Shown piece by piece: positions 50,451 through 63,500 of a DNA stretch of 64,000 bases (the first letter of the stretch is position 1; every line of letters begins with the position of its first letter). The notes beneath the pieces were generated by a model, which did no database searches, was not told where the DNA came from, and saw only the letters and a program-made list of their open reading frames with translations. The DNA is from Plecoglossus altivelis (Eukaryota; Chordata; Actinopteri; Osmeriformes; Plecoglossidae): positions 6,630,818-6,694,817 of the forward strand of contig BROE01000001.1 in NCBI GenBank assembly GCA_036571765.1, read 5' to 3'. Made by a program: the position numbers and the translations under genes.

Positions 50451-50767
50451 ATGCTAAAGACAGTAGAATGCCAAAAGTACTACAATAAACTAGCCCAAAC
50501 AATCAGGACACAAAAGCCTTCCGACCTGTTAAACTCCACAAACAGGATGCTGGTGTTTTACAAGAACCCACACTGACTATATGAAGGTATATGAGATGAC
50601 TGGCTTGCAAGTAAGAACTGTGTTGTCCTTTTTATGTTCCATGCTACATGCGCAAGAGTGGTACTTTTAACATGAATCTGTTGTGAGAGGAAGTTGATGT
50701 CAGAATAGCCATTCCTCCTATCAGTCTCTGGTTCCTCTTAATGTGCAGGGTGGGGGAAAACCAAATA

Positions 50768-50769
<2 letters not shown>

Positions 50770-50816
<47 letters not shown>

Positions 50817-50831
50817 ACACACACACACACT
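50770..50831. repeat. CA microsatellite
   Basis: (CA)n of about 62 bases with two TCA interruptions. Confidence 0.9.
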
Positions 50832-51120
50832 CATCAGGTAACACATCCTGTTATAATCATTCCATTATATGCAACACTCAGAGTCCTTGCTCATTTACAG
50901 TAGCCCAAATAGTTTTCAGTGTTCATTTTGTTGTCAGTGTAAGCTAAAACTGTACATAGTGGCATTTGCATTTAGGTGATGAGTACGGTAGTCTAATACG
51001 CCATGTTAAATTAAAAAGGTCCAAGTCGGTTAGATCAAGTCAAACATAAAGTCAATCGTATCACATTAAATGTTTACAGCAAAATGATTGACCATTTAGC
51101 GGTTGCTATACTCAGTATAT

Positions 51121-51137
51121 TGCACTAGAGGGCGAAC
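51121..51137 (+). promoter_or_regulatory. CTCF-like motif upstream of ptma
   Basis: TGCACTAGAGGGCGAAC on the plus strand matches the CTCF core (CACTAGAGGGCG). It lies about 2 kb before the ptma start codon. Motif match only. Confidence 0.4.
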
Positions 51138-52969
51138 ATATAACATCTAACAAGCCAACCCACGACACTAAATAATATCAGGTTTCTTCTAGTTTAAGGT
51201 ATCAACTCAAAACCTCAGATAGCACCGCTGGACTAGTGTTGCTCCCCCATCCGTCGACATCGCAGAGACACGTTGACACATGCACTCCTGCTCTGCCTAC
51301 TATAGAGAAAGGCAGCTATGGATTATCAAGTGGTAGGAGTGTGAACCGAGGCATCTGCTCCGCAATTCCAATTCCAACCGGTGAGAAGCACGCAGGAAAA
51401 TGTAACAGCTTATGTCACATTGGAGCAATTCTTATACCTGAAAGTGGTCTCAAGACTTGTTCGGCGTCATCAGAAGGTTGTTTGCAGTTAAAGGCTACTC
51501 TAAATTACAGTTAAACACAGCCGAATTCAAATGTACAATGTATCTCTGTCTATTTGCGAATTGTACGTTTTAGTGTTTGATTGCTTTAATTGATTATTAA
51601 TTAGCTGTGTTATTCAATTTGTTTATACTTGTTCATCTGGATATTTGCAAACGCAAATCACCTGGCCCAAAAAGTTGTAGGTCTTTAAAATAGTATATAA
51701 AATAATATAATCACACTTACAAATATCTTTCAACTTTTCTGTTTCTAAAACCTTAAGCATATCCTAATTAATGCACACGTGCGTAAGGGGATAATGAACG
51801 TGGGGCCATGACAGCCGGTAGCACTTCTAAATTAGGGGGCAAAAAATCAACACGGTAGACTCTTATTGTGCATGAACAGGGTACAAATCCATAATCCAGA
51901 TCCTCTTCCCATGCTTATCATCAACCATTTGTATACCCTTGAAATGATTGACTTTCCTGGTGACCAATCGTGATACGCAAGGCGTCAAACGAGTGTTAAA
52001 TCTATTTGTTCAACCAATCGGGTGTCTTTGCTGCCAGGGAATGCGTCATCAAAGTAGAATGCGAATGTGGGTTACTTGTGTTCATCCAGGCGCTCTGTCT
52101 GGCGGTCCCCTCCCCCATACAAGCGCACAATGTCGGCATTTTGCCGCTTTATTCAGCACTCTTCCAGCTTGTATTTACCATGTTCTATACTGGGTAAGAA
52201 TCATACGTGTTTGCCCTCGTGTTTGAAAAGAATATACGTGATTGATAACACTGAGCAGTTTTTTCGCACTTGTTTATAGCATGTATATGTGTAGCACTGT
52301 TTTTTTGTCACGACGCGCCATTATACATGGATGAAAGTAATAACATATTTATTTGCCATTCAACCACACATTGTATGCGTCTTTGCCGAACAATATGTAT
52401 ATTTGGGTTATGTGAGAATTTTGCTCCGACCTTGACGCGTGAACGTATGTCAGTGTGCACATTCATTGCTGGGGCTGGAAGGATGTTCAAACGTATGTGA
52501 GAAGGGGAGGGGCAAGCATGTTTTTGACGATCGCCGGCTCGGTAGATTTTAAAATATGTACGATATAATCGTTGGAAATATCAGGTCGAAATCTAATTAG
52601 AACAACAACAACAAGGCACTTCTATTGAGCACTTGAAAGTCGGCCGATGTAGCCTGCTAAAGCCAGTTAATTTTATGTCAAAGGTATGCAGTCAAGTGCC
52701 CTAGTAATGAACAGAACGGCAATCAATCAAGCTCTACTGCGACGTCAACTCCAAAAACCTGTCTCTATTGTTCTATGTTGTTGAAAAAATATATTTGCTT
52801 TACACGACAAGAACTTCTTGGTCTGAATTGTTTTAGTTTGTACAATCAAATTATTAGTGGCTGGAAATTGATATTTGCTATAGCTGGCGAATAGAGGTGT
52901 GTCTTGTGGGTTTAGAAATACTTCCCATTGTTCCACTCCAACGCGCAAGACGCACACCTCTGCGTAGCC

Positions 52970-53060
52970 ACTGACCAATCAGGTGTCTCAGACCGCCTTC
53001 TTTATTCCGCCCACAAGCCTATATTAAAGCCTCCGCTGTTGGTTGAATTGGCAACTGGCA
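52970..53060 (+). promoter_or_regulatory. ptma core promoter
   Basis: A CCAAT box (52975-52979), a GC box CCGCCC (53007-53012) and a TATA-like TATATTAA (from 53020) occur in the usual order and spacing 90-170 bases before the ptma start codon. This predicts transcription starting near 53050. Confidence 0.65.
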
Positions 53061-53147
53061 CAATATTATAGTGTGAGCCATATCCCAGAAAGGATTTAAT
53101 CTAAAACAACTATTATTTTAGCTCGTCCATTTTATTAAACCCACATA

Positions 53148-56042
53148 ATGGCAGATACGAAAGTTGATTCTGGTTCGGATATCTCTGCCAAGGTAAGACA
53201 TTTCCTGTTTATCGTTCCGTCGGCTGATTCGTGTACTGTTTAACGGACTCGTAATCTAGATTTTTGTAAAGGATTTCCTCCCATTGATTCGCGCTCATTC
53301 AAACACCCTAAAATCCGACAATGTTGACTAATTTGAATGGCCACTTTGAACATAGCTTACGAACGCTACACTAACCACACACTTAACTAGAAGTGGATGA
53401 TGGAACGTTATACAATGTAGCAAGAGTATTGCTCCCGCTCGGTGGAAAGCGTTTGCTTTCATTGTCCGTAGTGTCAGTCTGCGCGGGTTCTTTGTTTATA
53501 CAAGCGTGCCGATTCTTTGAACTTTAATAATGTTAAAGCTTTTATTACAGTGAATCCGTATATTGATATTCATACGTTTTTTCACCAATGATCTGTTGGA
53601 GTAGGCTTTTCTAATTCATTCTCATCTGACGATTTGTATACCATTTCATACAGTATAGATGCTTTCATCGAAAAGCATTTCAAACATGATAAAGCTTCCA
53701 TTCTGTCTAACAGTGGACATGCATGTGCGTCCTGAATTTACTCACTCTGAGATACAAGGCAAATGTGGAGTTCGGAGCCCACTTTGATTGAGGTGTGATG
53801 ACTTAAGTTCACCGGCCGTTTCGAGGCAAAGCTCGTCTGAATGGACAAGGAGTCCATAAATATGCGTCTATGTAATGAGCGCACAGAAAAGGAATGGATG
53901 CCAAATATATAGGCTACCATTAACCTACTTACTATGATACAGTCCGGTTGTAGGCAATGCTATGATTTGCCATCGTGTTAAAATGATCTACACTTATCGG
54001 CCAAGATATAGCATACTTTGTAAGCTATAAAATAATATTTCTTATAGGCTAGGATGAAGACGCAACTCGGCGTCGGATTGATTACGCTTTGGGTAGTCCA
54101 TAGCTGTCCAGTGTCGGCGGTCTTCCTCGATGACAAGGCTAATTATATTTTTCATCTAAGACGGCGAAAGTAGTTCAGCAACTTAGCCCAACCTACCCAA
54201 TATAAAAGTTTTATATTTTACAACCGCTCTGCACATAAGGAAACTGATTGTAGACACCCACGAGTAATAAGGTATTCTACAGAAGACTTAATTGTTTTCG
54301 AAAGGTATTTGTTTCATGAGATCAACAGTCCGGCCGTAACAGTGGTCTTTATTACTATCATGACCTTATCTTCCCGATGCTGGTTTGGCCACCTAAAGGT
54401 GAACAAACGATTACCCACATAATAGAATAATGTTGTTAACGCATAGTCTGTGATCCAATAGGCGATGCCTAAGGTTGGATAAACAATTGACACAAACTTT
54501 CCAAGTCTTGGATGCCGAAGTCATCTTAAGTATAGTTGTTTATCCTACATACGTAGTCCAAGTGTAGAATATAGGCGGCTCTGAGATGTTGCAGATAAAC
54601 GGATTAACGGCTAAAAGATTATATAAAGGAACTAATAATGCTATTTGTCCGATCTACGCATACGTGCTTGTTGCATTAATAATTGTTGTGAAACAAGGAA
54701 AAAGATGAGAACCACAGTGGTTACAATATATTGGTGAACTAGAAAAGTAGCCCACATAAACGAGATGCGTAGTATCAAATAGGTTTACCCCGACTAATCT
54801 CGGTGCGAGTGTGGCCAATGGCGCACAATTACTGTTGCTTAGTCTGGAGCCATGTGTCGTTTTCTATTGTCCTTTGCCTTCTGTTAAATTGGCCTTGCTC
54901 TCTCTTAGGCTCTAGGCTTCTACTATAATTTAGCTTTGCACCCTGGGTATTGCAGTGTTTTCCCGGGCGTGTCTAACGTGACATATGGTGCCGAGAAAAC
55001 CTGCTGAACTACGATATCCACAGTAGGCTACCCCCAACCACAAACATTAGAGTTTCAGATTACAACACAGACAACTCCGTAAAGTAGGCGGGAGTCGAAA
55101 GCGTTGCTGATCTTTTATTTAAATGACTAAAGCAACCGAAGTTCAGCGCGAGCTCTTGGTGCGCCTCCTGTAAATTTCTGTGGTTCCTGACATGTTATTC
55201 ACACAATCGCCATGCAATAAAAACTGACCCATATGAAGTAACATACTAATACATTGTATTCTTTTTACTTGCAGGACCTAAAGGAAAAGAAACTCATTGA
55301 TGAGAAAGAAAATGGTAAAAAGGTTGCCACCAATGGAAAGGTAGGGATTAAGATTGCTCTTCTCTTTGCTGTAAACGAGTTTTACATTGTGTGCTCCTAC
55401 CTTTTATTATCGCTCAGTAGTGTACTGCCCCAAGAGCAGAACATGTGAATATTAGGCTATAACTTAAATCCAAGAACCATTCAAAGTAGCACTCAGACTT
55501 CTGAAAGTACCCAATTATGTTTGTACCAGGTTTTTTATTTAGTTGTTTTTTCCACAGGAAAATGAGGAGAATGGTGAGCCTGAGATAGATGATGAGGATG
55601 ATGAGGAAGTAGAGGATGAGGATGAGGAAGATGATGGAGAAGGTGATTGGAAGACAAGTTTTATTATCAACAAATAGTGTGTGTGCGTGTGGTGGTGGTG
55701 GTGGGGAGGGGGGGGGTGCAAAAGGAAATGCTTTTGTGACTGAGGGACTGTGGGTATATGGTTAATTCATGGAAATTGGACACTGTTTTCAGGTGATGAT
55801 GATGACGATGATGATGATGACGATGAGCTGGGGGGAGGCACAAAACGGGCAGCTGATGAGGACGACGATGATGAGGATGATGAAGATGATGAGGTGAGGA
55901 CAGACCTTTTGGTACGAGTGGATGACTGAAATTTGACTTTTTCAATATGGCCCTTCTATTTAGACTTAACAAAAACATCCCTCTGTACTTTTTATAGGAT
56001 GAAGTGGAAACCAAGAAGCAGAAAACTGACGATGATGATTGA
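53148..56042 (+). CDS. ptma: Prothymosin alpha, highly acidic nuclear protein
   Basis: Prothymosin alpha is an intrinsically disordered, extremely acidic nuclear protein that binds histone H1 and is linked to chromatin remodelling, proliferation and apoptosis control. Five coding exons join in phase: 53148-53192, 55275-55340, 55558-55642, 55793-55893, 55998-56042 (TGA 56040-56042), giving 113 aa, the normal length. The N-terminus MADTKVDSGSDISAKDLKEK matches the conserved MSDAAVD...TKDLKEKK start. The middle is almost all Asp/Glu, with a run of ten Asp (exon 4). The C-terminus carries the conserved KRAADE and the nuclear localisation signal TKKQKTDDDD. All introns are GT-AG. The upstream CCAAT, GC and TATA-like boxes and a downstream AATAAA make it a complete gene. 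Parathymosin is excluded by the C-terminal KKQKT motif. Confidence 0.97.
55692..55719. repeat. GGT/G-rich run in ptma intron 3
   Basis: (GGT)n followed by GGGGAGGGGGGGGG in the 150-base intron between ptma coding exons 3 and 4. It has G-quadruplex potential on the sense strand. Confidence 0.75.
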
Positions 56043-56619
56043 TGCGTTTTTCTATCGTGCTGAACACTTCCTGATTCTTCACCTTCGACCTTTATGTTGG
56101 AGGTGACAGTGATGGAGGACTCAAAACATGGTCATTAGAAAGTAGAGTTCAACATCCATGTCCACACAAACACCCCAACTGTAAATTTTCTAAAGGAAAC
56201 ACCACCACAGCAATGCAGATCAAGGCTCCACTCTCTCTCAATGAAATACACAAAAGGAGAATTTGTTTGTATTTTTATTTACATTTTATATTTTTGTACA
56301 TATTGTTAGGGGATCCGTTTCTGAATAGTGACCTCCTGTGACCAAATCGGTGCTTCTTTATGAAAGATTTATTTGGTTGACCACGTTATGATATTTCAGC
56401 TGAAGAGGATACAAAACATGTATAAATCTTAAACCGTTGAACTCAGAGCATTCCAGTAAATTCTATGTATGTTCTTTAGTTGTACCATAACTAGCGTTTG
56501 TTTGTATGGGAGGGAATGGCCAAAGAACAGGAGCCTCTTTTCCTTTCATTTTTGTTCTGTCAGCAATTTGTTTTATGATGGCCTGTTTCGATGTGTGTGT
56601 GTGAAGTTTGTTGTTTGAC

Positions 56620-56625
56620 AATAAA
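56620..56625 (+). terminator. ptma polyadenylation signal
   Basis: AATAAA about 580 bases after the ptma stop codon, preceded by TGTGTGTGTG and T-rich sequence. The 3' UTR is therefore about 0.6 kb, if no later site is used. Confidence 0.7.
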
Positions 56626-59600
56626 CCGGACTTTTATTTTGTGACTTGTATATCCTATTCTCTTATTACACTGTTTGCTGACAAGGAAACCCCACTAGAA
56701 GGATCACTATCAAACTGTCACATGTTACAAATGTTTCAAAACACCAGATTATTTGCTTTCTCACCAGACGATTATCTTACACTGAAGGTATCCACTGAAT
56801 GGAAACTAATGTATTAAAGTACTGAACCTTTCTAAGTCCCTGGAAGGTGAGAGGAGACTCAGCCGTCTAGGAATAAAGGACACCTTCTTGGATCCTGTCC
56901 AGACGTCCTCTGACATCCTTGTTAAAAGGTGAGTGTGGGGTAACACTTGCTTTATTGTCCATGTTTGTGTTAGATTATAGTTCCATCTTTCAAACACCTT
57001 TTCTTTGGGACAGATGTGAGTTTGCAAATTAAGTTAGGAATAATATAAATCCCGCTCAAGGTAATGTCCAAATCTACCTCCTATATAAATAAATGCATAA
57101 ATGTATTTTTTTTGACATAGGTTCTTTTGCCACTAACATGACTAATCATAATCTCATCAAACTCTCATGTCAACTCTTATTTGTAATCGTTTCATATACC
57201 ACAGCTGTGTCTGAAATATGTTAAGTGGAATTAAACCAGTGGAACCACATAAAGCATCTAAATGATGTTCTACAGCAGTAAGTCTGTAATAATACTCAAA
57301 ACTGTCAAGGACCTACAAAGCAAATGGAGAAAATCATGGCCTTCTGTTGCTCTTGTATGTTTACCTCCAGTGGCTTGGACCCTTTATGACAAGCTTTGTG
57401 TTGTCCCTGTGTGAGTCAGAGCGCTGCAGCTTTAACATTTTAGGATTCATGTTTGACTGACCTTAAAAGACTTGAAGATTTCCTCTATGCGAATCTGGAC
57501 TCTGATCTAGTAAAGGTGGAATACACCTTCTGAACACAGCGCTTTCTCTCTGATCAGTTCATTTTCATTGGCTCTTTGATACAATAGCAAATGTTCATAA
57601 AAAAAGAAATTAAATGAACGGATCTGCCAATCACAGCTGCCAAAGATCAATAGGAATGAAACAGTGGACGTCATGACTAACACAACAGCACAGTTTATTG
57701 ATTCCGCACACAAGGCTTAGTTGTTCCATCCTAGACTGTCAGAACTAGCCTGGGAGGAGAAGCTTACTGGAGAGTACGTAACAGCAGCCCTGCTTTGACA
57801 GGAGGTCAGAGGGACTTGGGAGATCAAGCCAGAGCTTTCAGGTGGATTTCAGCATGCAATGGTAGAGAAGCATGTTAGGGAAGCAGACAGCCTTACTCTC
57901 GCACTACTTATGTAAGCGCTGACAGTATTTTTCCCAACCGTCTCTACGTTTTTCAACTCAAGTCTCTAAATGTATACATACAACAATATAAACAGTTGGC
58001 AATGGGTGATGCTGATCTGCATTAGCAGAGCTCATTTGCACTGTCTAGACTGAATCAGGGCAGTGAACTCTGACTAAGCTTGCAGCAGAGGCTAGGCTGT
58101 TGCACTCTACACCTCAGTCAATCCAGGATAACACTCACCATAACCAGCACATTGTCCAATACACTCAATGTCTGACCAAGAATATCAATCTAGGGATAGG
58201 ATTCACTCCACATACACTGTATCCTAAATTCGTAATATACATATATTTGAATGGAGAAATTGTACAACCACATATTAGGTGTCTGTTTCCTTTCATAAGA
58301 AAATCAGAAAAGATCAGAATTCCATGTTATTTTAGACATTTGATCATTTTTATTACCCTACGAGGAAGGTGAAATACCATTGAAGAAGGATAAAAACACC
58401 TAATTGGAGAGATTTACCTCAGTGTAATGAGATAAGGAGACAATCTGTGTGAGGTAAGGGTTCTCACACAGGCTCAGCCAGACCCATCAGCGGTAAACAC
58501 AGCACGCATCCGAATCTAAAAAGTGATCAAAATGGCTAATAATCCTAATCATCTTCTGACTCCATGAGGTTGAATTCCAGGTATTTTAGGGACTGACATC
58601 CAAATATCCACTGAGGTGAGCATGGTAAGACTAGGGGATTTCTTTCAGTATTCACAGACATTTGGTTAACTTGCCATTGATTCCTGGAGAATAAATTCCA
58701 GTCTTAAGAGACGCTGCTGGTAGAAATGTTGTGTTTTGACTTGGGGCAACTTCTGGGTTTCTTATTTGACGTTGCTCCTCCTACTCTTGAATTTAGAGCC
58801 TTGTGTTTTTCTGATGAGTCTCTGCTGCCACTATGTGGACAAATCAATCTTTGCATTGTTAGCCACCCGTGTTTTCATGAATGATAGGATTTTGTAAATG
58901 TAGTTAAATGGATCAATTGAAATCACAGTCACCCTATTTTATGTTTTCTGAGCCCTACTATGTAGAGATACTTCTGTTGAGATTTGTTGTTGTTTTAAAT
59001 AGTCATATAGAATCATATGGTATCATAACCCTTTAGCCTGAAACTTCCCACAATGCCTGATACATGTTCTGAAACGTTACATTGATTTTCTCAACCTCCC
59101 AAACCTCCTTGTAACTTGATTGATGATACAGGGTGTAGGACAACTTGCAGAGTGGTGACATTTTTTAAGGATGAGTCAGTTCCCAATGCTCAGGCATTGC
59201 CTCTGGAAGAAGGCAAAAACACATGAAAGACACTTCCAGCTTCCCCCACCTTCTGTCATTATATCTTTACTTCTCCCCCAACCCCCACACCTCAACACCC
59301 AGTGAAGACACAGGCATACATATCCCACCCTGGGGGGCTTTGAAACTGCTCCTGAAAGGAACGCCCTAAGAAAGTCAATGGGTATTGATGGTTTTGGATA
59401 AGTAACAGAGTAGCAGATCCTCTGCCCAATCATTCAGCACCCTGGTGATAACCACTCCCCTTTCCCCCTCCTCACCCCTTCTCTTTAAATGTACACACCC
59501 ACCAACTCCCCTCCACAGTCCCCATAGAAAAGAAGGAATAAAAACTCCCTCCTTATCCACACTCAGCTCACCCCACCCTTCTAACATGTCAACCCCAAGA

Positions 59601-60341
59601 GACTATTATACTCCTCCCTGGCAACCATGACCTCGCCTAGCAACGGAGCCAGACCAAGTCTCCCCCACAGCAGCACTTTGAAATCACTTCCAAACAACGC
59701 CCTGTAGTCAATGTTGTAAAGGAGAGAGGTTGTTTTATGGTTTACAAGAAGACTGTGTCAATGGGTAGACCACCAAGCGGACCTCAGCAACAGGAGTGGT
59801 TCTGAAGCAGCTCTCAACATGGGGTGTAATGATGCGACTGGTTATATGGTTGCTCTGTCTTTTGTTTTTCTTAGTTCTTTTTTCCATTGGAGAACTGCCA
59901 TCCCTTATTTTCTAGTTAAAAGTAATTTAAGTTACAAACGGAAATTTTGACATTTCCATTTAGGACAGTGACACAATTTTTACAGACTTTTTCATCCTTA
60001 CTAGAGGTGACCTTCAGGAGTATTGAATGTATAGTGTATAGTGAACAAACATGTGTTGTAGACAAGTGAGGGAAAGAGATTGATAAGTTCCCCAAAATGT
60101 GAGGTCAGACAACCATCATTGCTTTTGATTTAAACTGTAGTGCTCCATTTTAACCACTAGAGAGTGGCAAAGTTAAACATTTAGCCCTTTTCCCAAGTGT
60201 CATGTCATGCAAGATGAATGAACAAGTCCATAATAAAAAAAGGTTGCACAGAATATTATTAAACTAATTTGTGATTGAAAACTCTTATAGCAATAGGACA
60301 GACAGCAGACATGATGACTTAAATGCATGCATTTTATAGTG

Positions 60342-60454
60342 ACACACACACACACACACATACACGCATACACACACACACACACACACATACACACATA
60401 CACACATACACACAGACAGACAGACAGACAGACATACATACATACATACATACA

Positions 60455-60484
<30 letters not shown>
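60342..60484. repeat. Compound CA/CAGA/CATA microsatellite
   Basis: Successive blocks of (CA)n with TACA interruptions, (CAGA)n at about 60412-60432, and (CATA)n to about 60484. Long repetitive frames on both strands come from this array. Confidence 0.95.
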
Positions 60485-60485
<1 letters not shown>

Positions 60486-60525
60486 GTGTGTGTCTCTGTC
60501 CCTTGATCCTATTCTGGCTGTGGGG

Positions 60526-60576
60526 GCTAATCGGCTTAGGGGCCCTGCTCGGGATGTTTAGCCCCAGCTGATTAGC
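60526..60576. repeat. Inverted repeat forming a hairpin
   Basis: GCTAATCGGCT (60526-60536) pairs with AGCTGATTAGC (60566-60576) with one mismatch, around a 29-base loop that contains GGGGCCC. It directly follows the compound microsatellite. Confidence 0.65.
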
Positions 60577-63500
60577 TTCGATCAGGGGTGGCTTTGTTCC
60601 ACCACCACTCTGGAGCAAAGACTAATCAGTTGTCTCTTTAATGACAGAACTTGATACGTGATTTCTTTTATGGAATCCTGTATTTCCAGTATATTGCCTT
60701 ACTCTGACAGAACTCAACATATATAGTGAAGGAAACAAGTGGGAAATTCTGTGTCATTTTGCAATCTGAACATGACACAAATATTTTTGCATATTTACCA
60801 GGACAATGAAGTAACGTTGGGGATGTGCTCACTTGTGGTAGCAATGGATTGCAGCATGAAGACACAGAAAGGGTGTATTACTGGTTATTTCCTGAGGGCA
60901 ACTATTGCATGTTATGCAACAGGACTGTTACTTTTTACAGTTGGGGCTGGACACTGTAATTATTATTCATCTTGCCACTTCATTAGATTATCAGACTGAT
61001 CTAGAGTATTTAGTGATTTATTGTAATACAAAGCACAATACATGCAACATAATGTATGTTAAAGATGTCTTATCTTAGTATAAACGTAGTTGATGTTGGG
61101 GGGAGTCATCTTTCCCTTTTTGGAGAATAAGAATGAAAGCTTCACTTCGCAGGGGAGTCAAAAGTGGACTTGACCCAGAGTGCTGTCAGTGTGACGTTAC
61201 AGGGCTGATACCCACCGATGCCTTGCAGTCAGGAACCCAGTTGGACTGGAGCATCAGACACACGTCTGGTCCAGGATTCAAGGCACACAGAGGTGGACAC
61301 AGTGTGTAGAAAAAGCGAGAGCAACTCCCTGTCAGTCTGTAAATGTCAGCTTATCCTCTGAGCTGGGATTCTGGTCACTCTAAGACATCTCTGAGCAGCT
61401 TGGTAACCATGGGTTAGGGCACCTACAGCAGACCTGACCTGCAATAAAATCACCTGAGAGAGAGTAGAGGTCACCTGTAATCAATAATATATACATCTTC
61501 ATTTGAAGAACAACCTTTGTAAGAAACTGTAAGATGTTTATTATCAATTTGCCTATGGGTTGGAAATTCAAAGAAAGGCTCAAATGTGTCCTGTGTATAT
61601 GAAATATAGCTCTTGTAGTACATTGGCCGCTGTAAGTTATAGTTAAATATGTTTTATTTTCTCGTTTTAGAGTTTACAACAGAACAAATGGAACGCTGTG
61701 AATAGGGTTTTTTAACACAAGATGTTAATTTGCCAAGATAAAAGGAACACTTCAATGGAATCCCACATTTGCCTAAGAATGAACCATTTGAATACCTTAT
61801 TTCCATGCTTCAAAAAAGGGATAAGGCCATTGGCCATTTGCATTACTAAGGGTGTGACATCAAACAGCTAGCGCTATTCATTTAGTCTCACTGCCATCCA
61901 GGATTTCAATGCTTGCGCTTGGTCCGTGAATGTTTCAGTCCATGAGTATATGATGTTACTAACACAGCAGTGCCTTTAAAGTAGCTGCGTGTTCATTCTA
62001 ATCTGCAATGTAAACCTATTACGACACCTCGGTCACTGGTGCGTTTTAGTAAGACTGGCTACACATGGTGAACTGACAAAATAATAGAACAGAACATGAA
62101 ATGGTGGAATAGAATAGAAAATAATAGAATAGTGTTTCTTCATATGCTTGCAAAAAAAAAACTAAAATATATCGTAGTGTTATAGTGTTGGTGATATATT
62201 ACATCTAACATTTCCTCAAGGCTTGTTATCCAAACTTGTTTGACTAAGAAAGACATCCTTTCAAGTTGAAACATGTTGGAGTGAACTTCCCCTCGTTATT
62301 CAAAACCATTTAAGACTTCGAGAACAACATCGTTGTTATGTCACAATTGAAGCTTTTAATTCGATTTGAGTTAGGTAGGCTGTGTCTAGAATGAACTATG
62401 AATGTTTGATTCAAGAAGACAAGAGAGGAGCTCAGTTTGAGTTGTACTGGTTGTGTGAATGTGAGTTTGTGACAAGGAGGTGCTCACAGGCAGCCACATG
62501 CCTTCCCTCACGCCTCTACTTTCAGGGAAACAGGCAGGGCCTTTGTCCTGTCTGTCCAGTACACTGACGACCACAGCCATGACTGCCATCACTAACTCCA
62601 ACTAATGCCTGGTGCCTTTGTGCCCCTGCTCTTTCCTTTTTTTACCCTCCTCTTCATCCCATTCACTCTTTCTTTAACGGCAACCAGACACCAGCTTTTT
62701 TGGCTCCAGGTCCTTCTTTGGGGAATAGGGGGTTTGCTGAGTGATGTGAGGGTTTCTCAGCCTTGGAGAGCAAGACAAGGCTCTCTTTTTGCTTTCTCAC
62801 TCTCTTTCTGAGATGAACTGGAAATCATGACGCACGCCATTAACTTGGTTAGGGTGAAGTGTACAGACAAAAAACTGCCACTTTGGAGACACATTTGTGA
62901 TAGTCAAGAACATGATGAGAATTGGATTATTTTACCCTGGACACAGTTTTGGTGATACTGATATGAAGCAGGTCTGGAAACCTGATCTAAATCTTTCATT
63001 CAGTGAGAATGAATAGGACAACATTTGCTAGTACTGAAGAAAATGTCAAGGGATATGAGAGTCAGACTTCTTCCATTTAAAATACTTCATTGTTTATCTA
63101 TTTGTCTTCATTAAGGTTGCATAGACTAGGACTGAAAGACTGCAGATTGGAGATATTGGAGGTCAGATGTGTATCATGCATTATTATCCTTCTCTGTTCT
63201 CCAAGTTCGCAGAACAATCTGTGATTTCAGGACTACCATTCATCCTTTGGAGCTAGACTTTGCGTTGGTTAACGCTCTGCTGCTTGCCCATTGAAGGAGT
63301 CATGTTGCAGTTTGGCTCAAGACTGGGATCATGGTGGGGAGGAAGATCATGACAAGAGAGTGGGACACATATCTGTCTCACAGAATAAACAGTACATAAG
63401 AGGTTTCCATGTGGGGGTGCACCCAGTCTGTGTCATGGCTGACAAGAACTTGTGTGGATAGTGTAGCTTCAATAGCCTCACCTGGACAGACTGAGAGCTA

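Larger units (their letters stand above)
39300..52960. other. Gene-poor interval between the phb2 pseudogene and ptma
   Basis: I recognise no protein-coding exon in about 13.6 kb. It contains a LINE 3' tail (41325), CTCF-like motifs (45899, 51121), simple repeats (46777, 50026, 50770) and long pyrimidine- then purine-rich tracts (49434-50450). A few non-repetitive stretches look like candidate conserved non-coding elements, which I cannot test here. Confidence 0.5.

Noticed and set aside
55539..56014. His/Pro- and Ser-rich minus-strand frames
   Set aside because: They are antisense of the acidic prothymosin alpha exons.
60200..60618. Met-Tyr-Val-Cys repeat frames
   Set aside because: These are translation of CATA/CA microsatellite DNA.
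61133..61309. 58-codon ATG frame with ECCQCDVTG
   Set aside because: No known relative, no promoter or poly(A) context, and the size is expected by chance.
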